A DNA stretch of 36,973 nucleotides from Elysia marginata (GCA_019649035.1 BMAT01011062.1:140207-177179); one strand, 5' to 3'. Positions 22,358 to 34,471 are shown, numbered from the stretch's first letter. A program made the numbers and translations. The notes: generated by a model from the letters alone, not told the origin.

Positions 22358-22888
22358 CCGCCAATGCAAGTTTAGGCTGTGAGTCACTGCCTGGTTAGTT
22401 CAGCCAATGCAAGTTGAGGCTGTAAGTGATTGGTTAGTTCAGTCAATGCAAGTTTAGGCTGTGAGTGATTAGTTAGTTCAGCCAATGCAAGTTTAGGCTG
22501 TGAGTGATGGGTTAGTTCAGTCAATGCAAGTTTAGGCTGTGAGTGATTGGTTAGTTCAGTCAATGCGAGTTTAGGCTGTGAGTCACGGTCTGGATAGTTC
22601 AGTCAATGCAAGTTTAGGCTGTGAGTAATTGGTTAGTTCAGCCAATGCAAGTTTAGGCTGTGAGTCACGGTCTGGTTAGTTCAGCCAATGCAAGTTTAGG
22701 CTGTGAGTAATTGGTTAGTTCAGCCAATGCAAGTTTAGGCTGTGAGTGATTGGTTAGTTCAGCCAATGCAAGTTTAGGCTGTGAGTCACGGTTTAGTTAG
22801 TTCAGTCAATGCAAGTTTAGGCTGTGAGTCACGGTCTGGTTAGTTCAGCCAATGCGAGTTTAGGCTGTGAGTGATTGCCTGGTTAGTT
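22358..22888 (+). repeat. 13-copy tandem array with 39- and 43-bp units
   Basis: All copies share a core starting CAGCCAATGCAAGTTTAGGC and continuing TGTGAGT, and end GGTTAGTT. Short units (39 bp) have GATT or AATT between core and end. Long units (43 bp) have CACGGTCT, CACTGCCT or GATTGCCT there. The order of long (L) and short (S) units is L S S S S L S L S S L L L; six L and seven S add to 531 bp, exactly the observed length. CAGCC/CAGTC variants also alternate. No protein or RNA function is evident. It is flanked on the right by a (GA)n tract. Confidence 0.95.
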
Positions 22889-22892
22889 CACG

Positions 22893-22944
22893 CAGAATGA
22901 GAGTGAGTGAGAGAGAAACAGAGAGAGAGAAAAAAGAGAGAGAG

Positions 22945-22992
<48 letters not shown>

Positions 22993-22996
22993 CAAA
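22893..22996 (+). repeat. (GA)n microsatellite
   Basis: GAGAGA with AAAAA, CC and CG interruptions, directly after the tandem array. The 83-codon Glu/Arg-rich frame at 22867-23118 is repeat translation. Confidence 0.9.
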
Positions 22997-25900
22997 AAAT
23001 GGAGAAAAAGACAGGTACAGATATGCTAAAAATTCAAATAGAGAGAAGAGAAATGAATAATGGGGTTGATCTGAAAGGCCAACAAAAAATAAGAAGAAGG
23101 ACCAAAAAAGGCTTGTAAAACCAATTACATTGTATTTTTAATGGTTTTTGAAAGTGAAAGTACCAGCAAGAACACAAAATCGTGTTATTACATCTTATCC
23201 TCAGTCCCTTGAGAGTCAAGTCCAATATCTGCGAGCATTTATATTTAGTAATACATTTTTTACCTTCACAAAGGCAATACCTTATCCATGGGCAGGCTAC
23301 ACCCTTACGCGGCCACACAGCAAACTATAAACTATTTAAATATATCTATTCAATAATTCGCTGTGTAAACCATCTATTGAACCTTGATATAGCTACCCGG
23401 TTACATCTCACAATATTGTAACATAAACTCGGTATCTAAATATTGCTATGATAATGATTTCCTTCGGCCATACAAAGACGCTGGGATGAAAGAATGAAGA
23501 ATGATGATAAAGAGTAAGTTAGCCATCTTCATGCGAAAGTTTCAAGCAAGATGCGGTCGCTTTCTGTTTGGCTTAGTGTGAAGATAATGCTAACATATAC
23601 AATTTTTTTAGAAAGTCGAAATGCAAGGATATCAAAACACGCAAATCCTTATTTTACACTTTCTTTTTTTCTTTGACTGATCTTAGGAGATGTGCGGAAA
23701 AGACGAAATACGACACGAAGGCTTTGGTGACAACTTGGCAAAATGAGTTGTCGCGATGTAATATAGATGTTTTCCAGAATTGTCTGTGCTTTAGTAAAGT
23801 GTGAACCTCTTAAACTACTTGACAGAATTCAATTTGTTTCCACAAGCAGCGCTTCAGATGTCGGGAAGAATAAGAACTAAAAAAAACGGTTCTTTCTTAA
23901 CAGTATGTCTTATTATATTGCTATTATCTGAAATCAAGCAGAAAGAAAATGTTTTAGGAATTAAAAACATACTTGTGCACTTTTGCGAAGAAAAAAAATA
24001 TAATACTCAACTGTAAGTGAAAGATCTTGTATAATGTGTTTTTTCGGTTAGTTTTAAAAAAAGACTTGTCCTATCATAAAAACAAGATGCCATCTGCCGA
24101 AAAGCTCAATTTTGCCTGGAGATTGGCAATATCCGTGGCTTGAACAAAACGGTATAATGAACGACGCTCTCCATTCATTGCCTCCCACAAGTCTGCCGCC
24201 CACCAAAATCCCCTCTTTTGAGCCTTGTCACTCACACAGAGGTATATCTAGATGGAAGTCATCATAGAAACCATCTGTTGACTCATATCGTAAGAACTCT
24301 TCTACATGATAGACATACTTCCAAAATAAATAGATTTGCATTCAGCCCTACCTTTTAGAATACTTAAAACATGAACAACAACAAAAACCTGATGCTCTAC
24401 TTAAAAGAGGACACAATACCCTTTTATGTGCTGGGGAAAACCAGATATTTAGGCATAGTATGATATTATATCATTTAATACTGAAAATTTCAAAAAAAAA
24501 AAAGATAAAAAATCAATGAAAAAGGGGAAAACTATGCAATTTACATTTGCTATTTGATCGAGCCCTGTGGTTCAAAATTTGAAATAACATGTAGGGATTA
24601 AAAGCAATTGAGATACACCAAAGACATTTAATTAGTAGAGGAATAAGCGAAAAATAAAGAAAAATCTGTTTCCGCATACGAAATTCTGCACTTTGAAAGA
24701 TATGTAATTTAAATACAATGTTGTTTAACTTTCGACGCTATAATGAAGCTACTTAAACTACTGCAGTAACCTTAAACATGCCACAGCACAAACTGGTGGC
24801 GTTGCATTGGTTCTTTCCCTACCGAATGAAGCAGAGTAAGTGGTTTACAGTGGACACCAGATTAATTGACAGATTGATTCTCTTGTTTTCATATAATTTA
24901 ACGGACTGCATAACTATTAATGGATGATAAAAAAAAACAATCTTTGCTATTCCTGGTAACTCGACACGCCCTTTGGCCTCATTTATAGCCTAATACCAGG
25001 CAAGACAAATCTACGATATCACAGAAGGTGGAAACCCTGGCATATTTTCACACATAATTGTGCTCAAATGAAGGTAAGTTGCACTCTTAGACTTTAAACC
25101 AAGCTCTTAAAGCCATAAAATCAAAGATCCCTCACTTAACCGTCTTAAAATAAAGGCCTATATGAAACTAGCATTCCTACAGTGTCACTTCGGTTGTTAC
25201 ATTGTGTTGAGCAGTGGCTTAGCCACACAGAGTAGGTTGTGCTCGGTATAGTTAAACAGCTCATTTCATTGTAGGTGTACAGGACTTCGTACAATATAAC
25301 TATATCATAACAGATGATAAGTATTTTTAAAAATAAATTTACGTTTAATTATATAGGACCATTTCAAGGAAAAGCTAAAGAATGAAAACTAATTCAGAGG
25401 CATATGTGTTTTCCTGGGCGAATAAATTGATGCAAATATCTGAAACCGTGAAAAAAAAAGAGCTCCAAAGAAACAGAACCGACAGGCTATTAAAAAGCTC
25501 TTATTGAAATCATCAGGTAAGGACAGCTTCGGGCACATAAGCAGAGCGGAATGGCAAATAAAGCGAATGCTGAGAAAAAGTGTTGTAAGAGTCGGATAGG
25601 AAAGGCAGCACCCAAAAATAAGACCGTATAAAATCGAGAAAAAGTTCAAAAAATGATTTTATGAGAACAGCAAGATGACTGTAGAGAGGAACAGGCGGCA
25701 ATGATTGTCCATGTCTAAATAGGCTTAAACTTTAAAAAAATGGTATTTATTCAATGAAATAAAAAACGAATATTAAAAGGAATGTGATGGCCTGAAACTA
25801 AAAAAAGCTACAGTGCACGCCCGACATAAACCCTTGACAGTATTGATGCATTCATATTGCTTTTAAAAAATACAAAGAAGGTCTAACGGATATCGCCAAC

Positions 25901-27540
25901 GATCTACGTCCGACTGGGCCTGGTAAAAGTTTTTCACGATGATAATCAAATTCCAACGTCATCCCCCGATTCTTGTTTAAGACGATAAATCAAGGCGTTT
26001 AACGACTCCAGACTTGGTGATATTAACTCACTAGTTTGAATATGAATAGCCGAGTTCAATTTATGTGTTTTTCAGTATGAAGTTATAGCTGGATACGACG
26101 AACATGGTCTTTTAACAACCATCTCCAGCTGTGTACCAGAGGAAACAAGAACAGAACAATGTTTTAATCTCATTTTTTATACAGTTTCTGATGGAGAAAA
26201 GTTTTTAAAACAACTAAGGCAATGGCGTTGGAACGCAACAGGCTGAGAACTAAGTTATTGACTAAGTCAAGCTCAACGGCATGTTCTAGGTTTATAAACA
26301 TTTTTGGCATGTGTTAATGGGTAATTTTTTTAAAGCCTACAACTCCAAAAACGAATTACGTGTATTAATAAAACAATGTTTTTAGAAACTTATTGATTAC
26401 TTGAATTTTAGCTCTGTGCGATCTATAAAAAAATCAAGGCACTTGGACAAATTTGACTATGGTATTAAAAAGTATAATTCATTCTTGCGCTGAAGTTCAT
26501 TAATTTGATAACAATACCTTGGAGCTTTGCTTCTTTGAATACATAAAACCCTAAATATATTACTAGTCAGAATGCCAATCGAAAAAAAAATAAAGCCTTT
26601 AACAAAAAAAGTTTTCATCAAGAGAGTTAGAAAACCGTTATTGGTGTCTACCCCGTTTAAAAAAAAAGGAATAAAAAAAATCAGTGTTCTGGAAGGCATC
26701 ATCCAATTACCTGCTGTAGCTAAACCTCATTTAAAAAACGAACCCTTCGCAAAAGCGATATTTTTTTTTGTTTGACTCCTACCACGAAATGCAACCAGAC
26801 TGGATCACTCACAAATTCGTTCCTTCTGGAAATTGAACCCAGATTAAATCACTTAAGAGTAGCCATTCTTGTAGCGGTATCAACGCCCTAGAAAGTCGAT
26901 TCTCATTTGAAATTCTCCACTGTACGTAAATCCCCCGACTACGCTAGCCAGAGCCACGAAACAACCTTCACGAGCAGTGATGCAAAATCAGAGATCACGT
27001 CAGAAGAGGGTAAGGAAAAAGTTCAACCACGTCTAAGAAAATAAACAGCTTCTCTCTCCTTAGAAAGGTGTTACAAACAAACATTTTTTTTCTGAGGAGG
27101 CATGAAATATTCATAGGTAAATAGCAATCTTTGAAAACACCGAGGCAGATTAATTTTGTAAGGCACGACATTTTACGCACATGCCAAGAAGCACCGGGTT
27201 TTAACATCATTACAAGCCTTTTTTAAAGGAATACTGCCAAATTAGCTGGACTATGTAACTTTGTTAACATTTCTAAATAACTAATACCTAATTCATCTAA
27301 TGCTGTTAAACTTTGTATCACTGGGTTTGCCTGCCCGGTGCATGCTCCGGTACAGTAAGTTTTTTTGTGAGCAGAAATTAATGTTTGCGTTAGTTTAGTG
27401 TGTCTATTTAAGAAAGAATGAAGATGAATGATGATTTGCTTTAAATATTCTTCAATACCATAAGTGTAACTTTTTATATTAAAGAGTTGATTTTACGCCA
27501 GCCCCTCTGCATGATGATTCTACTGTTCTTAACATGGTCC
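22997..27540. other. Long AT-rich stretch without recognisable genes
   Basis: Frames of 60-94 codons on both strands (for example 23034-23318, 25389-25649, 26457-26702) have no motif or family likeness and fit chance in AT-rich DNA. No clear tandem repeat or RNA gene was seen. Confidence 0.5.
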
Positions 27541-27546
27541 ATTGTG

Positions 27547-27670
27547 ACAGCCATGACATGATTATTGACTCGCTTGACTGAGATATTTTGGTCGTGGGTT
27601 AGACCCGTGGCCACTCTAATGCAGGCCCATCAAAACATCGTGAGTAGATGTCACAAATCTTTATATCTTT
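27547..27670 (+). mobile_element. Possible tRNA-derived SINE remnant
   Basis: A tRNA-like layout is visible: CAGCCATGACATGATTATTG (weak box A region), then CGCTTGACTGAGAT (anticodon-arm-like). GGTCGTGGGTTAGACCCGTG follows, which reads as a T-arm stem with box B GGTTCGANCC mutated to GGTTAGACCC at 27597-27606. Sequence after it is AT-rich. The match is by eye and imperfect, and it may instead be a chance resemblance. Confidence 0.35.
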
Positions 27671-28886
27671 ATAATTATGGAATTTGAGAGGACCAGCTTG
27701 CTCGAATTGAGATCGTTTCTGTTCTAATTTTACTAAAAACTCAAATACTATAAAACAGTAGAGCACTTGTGCTCAAATTCGTTTACTTCTCACTACTAGT
27801 CTTGTTGACTACGAAGGTTTAGTTTGATCCTAACCCAAACATGCTGTTTTTGCTTTGAGAGAATCACCAGTTCACCGGCAACATAAATTTTGGTTAGAGG
27901 CCAAAGATATTGTGAAAGACATCGTGCAAAACAGCTCACAGAGTCCATGCCGGCAATTGAAAACTCTTAGAGAAAAAATACTCTTTTGTAAAGACGCAAC
28001 AAACCAGAATGTAATGCTCTGGTAAGCAAATTGAATTTTTACTAGAGATCAATAATCTGCAAGAGAAAATATGAAGTCTTAAGGCTGCAATTCTCAGAGA
28101 AAGACGGTCATCAATTTGATTTCTAGTTTTGACTCGAAACATATTAATACATTGTTGACATCAAATTTATACTTAATTGCAACATCTTATCACAAGAGGA
28201 CATGTCATTCTGTTCTTTGACAAAAACCACTAGGGCAGACAAAGTCTATTTTTCAAAACGAACGCATAGCTAGCAGCTAACCAAATAGTAGGGTAATCTT
28301 GTCCGTGTCAAGGTATTGAATTCAAGTGATAGGTTAGGAAGAAGCATCTATGATAATAGTATAGAATCTAAAATTTTAAGTTGAATAAAATCTACAACGT
28401 ACAAATATATCTCAAATTCAAAGACAATGGAATCAGTAAAACCGAAGTTTGGCTTCACTTAATACGTTATCAAACAGTCAGATTATATGTGTCCCTAGTT
28501 TCAGATACTGGAAAAATATTTGGAAATCCAATATTGCACTTAAACCCCGACCCGATGGCAATGTAACATGAGCAGATTCTGACATAAGGTTAAGTCACCT
28601 GATATCAGATGATAGGCCGCCTTACATTTTGTCTAGACCGAAGCTTCAGGGGCCTGGGTAATGTTTACTCATAACCTCTCAGATTCCACACCAATCTTGG
28701 TAAATTAATTCGTTATTGCCAACCTAGACGTATAAACACTCAAAGCGAATACAGATACATACAGATACTTCAAAAACATAAACCCAAAACTTGTAGAAAT
28801 AGTACTAAAGAGCAATATGATCTCTGTGAGCAACTGCTGCTAAAGCAGTTATATTTTGCAAGGATTCCCAAACCTGTTGGAAATGG
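27671..28886. other. Non-coding stretch, nothing recognised
   Basis: AT-rich sequence without recognisable coding segments. Confidence 0.5.
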
Positions 28887-29270
28887 ATGGGGGCAGCCAC
28901 ACACAATAATGATGTTTCTGATTTGGTACAAGCAGCTGTCGCAGAAATTCTTTCCAGTATGAATTTTCTCGTCTATGAAACTGTGTGTGAGTTATTGAAT
29001 TTTCTTTCTCTGAGAGCTGTTAGGTTCCAATACCCTAAGCCGAGTGCAAACCCTGTCAATTGTTTTGTTAGTGTTAACTGTACAAATTGTGGATATCCTC
29101 GAGTGAAAGAAAGATGTGACTTTTTCAATTTAGTTCTTCAACCCGCTGTGTTCGAAACCTTCAGACTTACTTTTATGTTTGAAAACAGTTCAACTCCCAG
29201 CCAGAGTATTCCGCACTTAGTTAAAAAACAAAAACTTGTAAGTTTTAGAGAAACCACTTGGACATATTAA
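28887..29270 (+). CDS. Unrecognised 127-codon open frame (hypothetical)
   Basis: This is the longest non-repetitive open frame in the window, from ATG to TAA at 29268-29270. It starts MGAATHNNDVSDLVQAAVAE, which could form an amphipathic helix. Its middle holds a Cys cluster (NCFVSVNCTNCGYPRVKERC, about residues 58-77), then a Phe-rich segment. No signal peptide, transmembrane helix or known domain is evident. A consensus-like donor (CTTGTAAGT, about 29235-29243) lies in the frame near its end, so it could be an exon ending there. A frame of this length could also be chance. No neighbour supports a role. Confidence 0.25.
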   Translation: MGAATHNNDVSDLVQAAVAEILSSMNFLVYETVCELLNFLSLRAVRFQYPKPSANPVNCFVSVNCTNCGYPRVKERCDFFNLVLQPAVFETFRLTFMFENSSTPSQSIPHLVKKQKLVSFRETTWTY

Positions 29271-30056
29271 TAACAGTGGAGCAGTTGCAAGAATTAATGC
29301 ACACATCAACGGCTTTAAGAAAGGAACGTAAAGAATTCAATTTAAATCTTGCCTTAAATTTCGGGTTTTTTGCTTTTAATACATAAAACTATTTTGTAAG
29401 AACAATGAAAAGCAGCAACATATTGTATTTTGATTTTGTGTTTCAGAATTAAAACTATGTTTTAGAACACACACGCCGCTGAGGCTTTGAGATACTTTAA
29501 ATTTAATAAAAAATCATCGTAGTTTCACACATCAAAGTAAAAGCGTGTGAAGAGATCTTAGCGTTACCTTACTTTTTCCAAAACTTATTTAAGAGGTGTC
29601 AAATTCTGCAAAATTATATGTTTCCAGATGGTAAAAAAGACAAGAGAGATAAGACAGGATTTGAATAAACGAGTAGATAACGAAAGTCCAAATTCATTGA
29701 TATAATACTTTTTTTCATTTTCACTCTTCAGACCCACCTCGGATCTTTAAAACTGCGTGTACATTTGCTACTTTTCATGTAGATCTACCCAAGGGTTAAT
29801 TTGCAAAACTCTATTACCTTAAATATTTCCCCTTCCTTTCTCGTTTGTTAAAAGAAACGCCCACAATAAATACATTTTCCGACTGTCCATTTCGCCAAGT
29901 TATTATCATTGGTACCCTCCACAAACCTAAAACCAGGCGATACTTGCACTTTCCAGTCATCAAAGTCTAGTAATTATACAATTCATCATCGTTAGCATGA
30001 AACTTTAATTGAAGACAGTCGTTAGGCTTACGAAACGCGAAACATATCTAGAGATA
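29271..30056. other. Non-coding stretch, nothing recognised
   Basis: AT-rich, with no conserved frame seen. Confidence 0.5.
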
Positions 30057-30057
30057 A

Positions 30058-30076
30058 AGAGAGGAGAGAGAGACAG

Positions 30077-30141
<65 letters not shown>

Positions 30142-30143
30142 GC
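30058..30143 (+). repeat. (GA)n microsatellite
   Basis: About 30 near-uninterrupted GA units after a GAGACAGAGGCAGAG lead-in. On the minus strand it gives the Ser-Leu run at the end of the frame at 30028-30327. Confidence 0.95.
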
Positions 30144-31095
30144 AGGTCAATGACCCTTGGAAGCTAACATGAGACAGGAGATACCAGATTAACGGATTGA
30201 TCCAGGCATGTAATTGTGAAAATAATTGAGGTATATATGAAAACATTATCATCCAGGTACATGATTGAGAACAAAAAGACCGTTCATAATGCAAATACAG
30301 ATTTACCAAACCTAGAAACACCATCAATTAGTCAAATAGTGTAAAAATCATCATTCATATTTTTTACTAAACCAGAGCAATATCCAAATGCTCCTACGTT
30401 TATCTTTGTTTCGACCTATGAAACCAAAAAAAAAAAAAAAACCCAAAAAAATCGAGAACAGCAGGAAAAGACACCCAAATCTTGGATTTTATTCTTCTCC
30501 TCACAGAAAAGATCAGGACTCCCATGTTTAGCCTCACTACTGAGCTTAGAATGCAAATTACTAAATGGACACGTTAACAGAAGCGAGAGCAACTCTAATG
30601 TTCGTAACCTGTCGCATCTTTGTCTTCTCGTCTACCGAGGCAATTCAATTATGTTGAGAAATCGAACACGTTGGAGATTGATGCTCTTGGAGGATTTTTT
30701 ACAAAACTTAATTTTCCTTAAATGAAAGAGTATACTTGCTGACGTAGATATTAATAAATTTTAAGCACACAGAAACTGTGCTATTAAACATATATCCAGC
30801 AGTAATAATTTCAAATCATTTTCCCCTTCGTCCCAAATTTTCATGTAAGCGCCTACAGATTTACATTCAGCAACAAATAGTTATAAAAATAAAATACTTA
30901 GCTTAGTGTCTAATATAACTGAGAAAAAGCATCACTTTTTTCATTGTTAGAGTTATACGCTATCAAGGTCTTGCACTCCTTTGGTAGACATTCCCACCAA
31001 TAAAAGTCATCGCCGTACCATTAACAGACAATGGCATACTAAAGAAAAGGTAGGGTTTTAGGGCTAAAAATAACCGCGAGTTTTCAGCTATGAAG
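30144..31095. other. Non-coding stretch, nothing recognised
   Basis: AT-rich, with an A15-type homopolymer run near 30427-30441. No coding signal. Confidence 0.5.
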
Positions 31096-31099
31096 ATAA

Positions 31100-32030
31100 T
31101 ATAACTGCGTGGTTAAAAGTGTAGTTTGGCACAAGCGCTTGTACAAGCTTTATTATAAGCATCTAAGGTGGAAACGGGTAGGTGTGCTGTGCCGACACTT
31201 GGCCAGTCTACTTCTGAAAGAGAGTGTGAAGTGACCACATTGTCAGGTAAGCTGTTCCATATGGCGATGATTCCATTGGAAATGCAATTTCCCCTAATAT
31301 CCAATTAGAATTTAGATTTTGGCAGCTTCAAAGAGCTTTCTCTGTGGTTTCTACCAACCGCGTCAGCAAGTGTGATTTTGGGACGGTCCCTTTCATAAAA
31401 CCCATACAGATAAATGTACACCTCAATCATGCCATTTTATCCCGCCGTTGCTAAGGTGAATAGGAAAGTCTAAGAGTCACCATCCTCTAGAACTACTTAT
31501 TTTTCATCAGTTCTAATAGCATGGTGACGCTGCCAGACTGTATTCCGAGACCAGTCGCATCAAACTCTTTTACAGTAAGACCAAAGTCTTATCCAACAAG
31601 TGTCAAAGTACCTCTTTGCAAGGCAAAGTATCCGGTTAGCTTCGGATGTTCAGTTTGCCATCTTTTGTACATTGTGTCAATGACCGCATCAAAATCTTTT
31701 TCTGCATCTTTTTCTGTTAAATCTTTTTGAAAGTCTCAGCCATCGTCGGCATTTTCTGTCATGAGAAAGCTGGCCTCTAACTTATTAATACCAAGTTTGA
31801 GGAACTGTATTTTTGTGGATGAAACTTGAGAAGCAATTTTCCTTGATCAATCCCCTAACCAACATGGCTCCTGCTGCAACAATTATGTGACATGCTTTTA
31901 TAACTTTAGTGTATAATTTGGTGTTATCTACAAACATTTTTACTATTCGCCTATTACTTCTTTGGTAAATCGTATATGAAGATGACAAAAAGCAGGGGAC
32001 CAAGCACGTTCCATTGAGGTAGCCGAGCTT
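31100..32030 (-). pseudogene. Decayed CR1-like LINE, RT motif B to C-terminus
   Basis: Reading the minus strand from about 32030, motif B survives as LPQWNVLGPLLFVIFIYDLP (usually PQGSVLGPLLF..YINDLP). The catalytic motif C region follows as VKMFVDNTKLYTKV, where the usual F/Y-A-D-D has become F-V-D-N. Then come LLKFHPQK, LEDGDS and MIEVYIYLYGFYERDRPKIT. The typical C-terminal block is DIRGNCISNGIIAIWNSLPD, then NVVTSHS (31304-31220). Many stops and frame changes separate the pieces. The 5' two thirds of the element are missing, the usual result of truncated reverse transcription. It is inactive. CR1-group placement is by motif order and is fairly firm. Confidence 0.8.
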
Positions 32031-32240
32031 TCTCAAGCATTGTAGATATCTAAAATTTGCTATATGAAATAAAAATGATCCAGACTTATGACATATTTTG
32101 TGTTGTCACGTTTAATTTCAGGCTTTATCAACAAGCTACAACTTTCAGAAGACATATTCACCTACAATCAAAAGTCGTAATTATGGTGAGAGCAACTTGG
32201 CTGAAATCTAAAACGTTTGATCATACTTTTTTCGTTATTT

Positions 32241-32425
32241 GACAAAGGAATAACTTTTTGTAACCAGAGCATAGATGCTCCCAATCAGTACCCCCAGATT
32301 GAGAAAGGAACCATTTTTGTAACTGGAGCATATATGCCCCCGATCAGTTCCTCCAGATTGTCAATGGAATCGTTTTTGTAACATGAGCATAACTTTTAGA
32401 TGCCGCCTATTAGTACCTCTAGATC
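32241..32425 (+). repeat. Three-copy tandem repeat, about 60 bp
   Basis: Copies at about 32241-32300, 32301-32359 and 32360-32425 share the pattern AAAGGAA...TTTTTGTAAC..GAGCATA...ATGC...ATCAGT.CC..CCAGATT. Copy three is the most diverged and has about 6 extra bases after GAGCATAA. Copy one contains a perfect inverted repeat, GAGCATAGATGCTC. Confidence 0.88.
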
Positions 32426-33500
32426 TGTTGGACAAACCTAGTACAACTTTACAGTCAAACGTACCACAGCTGTAAGATTACAAAGTAATCATTTCGATGT
32501 TTGTTCCGCAGAAGAACGGTTCAGCTAACCACTAGATTTGAAAACATTGTCTAACGAGTAATGGTTAGATTGCCATAAGTTAGATTCACACTTCGAGAGT
32601 TTTGTTCAACTGTAGCTGCCTGTATCACTGGTTCGATACACTAGTCTGATAATTGGTAATTCAAAATTAAAACAAAGACTCGTGAGCCACCTGGATCTAG
32701 GAAGAATGATTGCGTTCTACCAAAGATAGATTTTTCCATCTGAGTGATTTCTATCGAATATAACATATCTCTGAAAACCAAGTCCCCGAGTCAAAATAGT
32801 AACCGATCAGAGTTTACAATTTGATAACATGAAAGAGATCGATGTCAGTTAATGAAGACTCCCCGCTGTTTTTCTATTAAGCTGGTCAATCAAACAAGTA
32901 ACATCTTCTACGTTTCTGACCCAGTGTAATCAAGCTCGCAAATATCATATAAAGGAAGAAATCTTTTTTTTTCAGCCAAGTTTCCATAAATTACATCAAT
33001 ATAATTTTACTTTACCATGTCCTGCTGGGCTGTTTTGATGAATAAAAAAATTAAATTTTAAAAAAAATGTTTTGATTGTTTCAAGCGAAGAAAAGAAAAA
33101 CAAACACCTCAGTTTTTAATCAACAACTGTTCTGTTTCTCGATGAAATGTTTTTATACCTCGCACAAAAGCATAAGTAACTTTGTCTGAACGACATACTT
33201 TGCTTCCAAACACGTTTATTCAAGGGCTAGGTATGGCGCCTGGTAGATGCTTATATTTATCATTTCCAGCCTTATTCCAATTCACTGTGCCGCAGTGAGC
33301 TTGAATATTATACAGTAACTCCTGTAGAAATACCTAAAAAAAAATTCGCACATGCCGTGGAATGCGTGTGGAAAGTAAGACAATTCAGTACGAACAGATT
33401 TCACGACCTGATTTACTGTAAACTAGAACTGGAACTTCTCGTTCAAGTGAGCGAGTCGCTCAGAGAGGCTAAGCTAGGACCTTCGCTGCGAAACTCCTTT
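32426..33500. other. Non-coding stretch, nothing recognised
   Basis: AT-rich, no coding signal. The frame at 33357-33545 runs into the SINE-like sequence and has no motif. Confidence 0.5.
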
Positions 33501-33504
33501 TTTA

Positions 33505-33660
33505 AGGAGCGCAGTGGCGACATGGTAAAAGCTATGTTTCTCTAAGTGGCAAGGCGGTGGGTGCCGAAGTATCTATAAATCGAAGATTCGAATCATACCA
33601 AAGACAGACATGTACATTTGGGGCATTTCCACTAAAAAGCCTACTTCTCTCCACTGCTAA
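33505..33660 (+). mobile_element. tRNA-Ser/Leu-type SINE remnant (probable)
   Basis: GCAGTGGCGACATGGTAAAAGC (33511-33532; box A region) resembles the GTGGCCGAGTGGTTAAGGC start of eukaryotic tRNA-Ser/Leu. A loop with TCTCTAAG comes next, then a long variable-arm-like part. Box B appears as GATTCGAATC at 33585-33594 (consensus GGTTCGANTC). The unusually long distance between the boxes and the lack of a closed acceptor stem argue for a SINE head and not a working tRNA gene. A hairpin, CTCCTTTTTTAAGGAG, lies just upstream (33494-33509). Confidence 0.45.
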
Positions 33661-34330
33661 TTTCATACCTTTATAATATTTCAAGCATTTTACCGTAAAC
33701 TTGAAAGATATAAAAAGCAAACAAAAAATGTTAGAGTAAAAGGCTCAATAGTGAATATTTACAAACATTTCGGTAATTTAACCAGATGGTTTACGTCTTT
33801 ATCGGAACTTTAGGAAAGTATAAAAATCTAAGCTATTAAAATTTTTTATTGTTTTTTTAATACTAGAAATCAGTTATTATTTACAACATCAAACTGTCTA
33901 ATATGGATCATGCCGTGTTGTTTAAAACAAGCTGCACTAGTGCAGAACTAAAAATATTTTTTAATCAACCAGTAAAATGCCCGCGATCTCGAGTTTATCT
34001 TCTACCTGTCTAGCCCTGTCTTGCTATATCTCGATCTATTGCAGGATTTTAGTCTACATGACTGTCTACGACAGCTGCGTCTAGTCCACTGTAGGATTAT
34101 ATGTAGCAGCCCAACCTGTTGTCGCCATAAAATTTCTCGGGAATAGTTTAAAATCCATATCTTAATCTTATTATTGACAATTTTCACATACAAGCAAATC
34201 GTTTACATGTATCTCTTTATCTAAACAAATGTTTGGTCTAACACAGCGTGCAGCTTTTGAACTTTGCTCTTTTTACATGTTCATTGCTATTTGCTGTAAC
34301 CTTTTATCAAAGGCTTCGGCCTAATAAGAG
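33661..34330. other. Non-coding stretch, nothing recognised
   Basis: AT-rich without recognisable features. Confidence 0.5.
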
Positions 34331-34345
34331 NNCCCCCCCCCCCCC
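34331..34345 (+). other. Ambiguous bases plus C13 homopolymer
   Basis: Two undetermined bases followed by 13 C. This is probably a longer C homopolymer whose length the assembly could not resolve. Confidence 0.9.
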
Positions 34346-34391
34346 AAGATCAACGTATTTTGCTTGATGTAAAGAAGTGTAGCAGCTTTTT

Positions 34392-34471
34392 GAAGAAGAG
34401 ATTGTCAAGAAGAGATTGCCAAGAAGAGATTGCCAAATTGCCAAGAAGAGATTGCAAAGAAGAGATTGCCC
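34392..34471 (+). repeat. 14-bp tandem repeat, about five copies
   Basis: The unit is AAGAAGAGATTGCC, with variants ending GTC or GCA and one partial insert AAATTGCC between copies three and four. In one frame it is open and gives a Lys/Arg/Glu-rich run, but nothing suggests a gene. Confidence 0.9.

Noticed and set aside
22358-22888. Direct repeats that could be taken for a CRISPR array.
   Set aside because: Units are contiguous with no unique spacers, and the context is eukaryotic.
30028-30327. A minus-strand frame containing YIPQLFSQLHAWINPLIWYL, which looks like a GPCR TM7 with an NPxxY-like NPLIW.
   Set aside because: It lies upstream of the TM3-TM4 exon on the same strand, the wrong order for TM7. 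The rest of the frame is not GPCR-like and ends in (GA)n translation. No splice sites fit. Most likely chance.
32620-32660. GGTTCGATACA, resembling a polymerase III box B.
   Set aside because: No box A at a suitable distance and no T-arm or acceptor stem around it.
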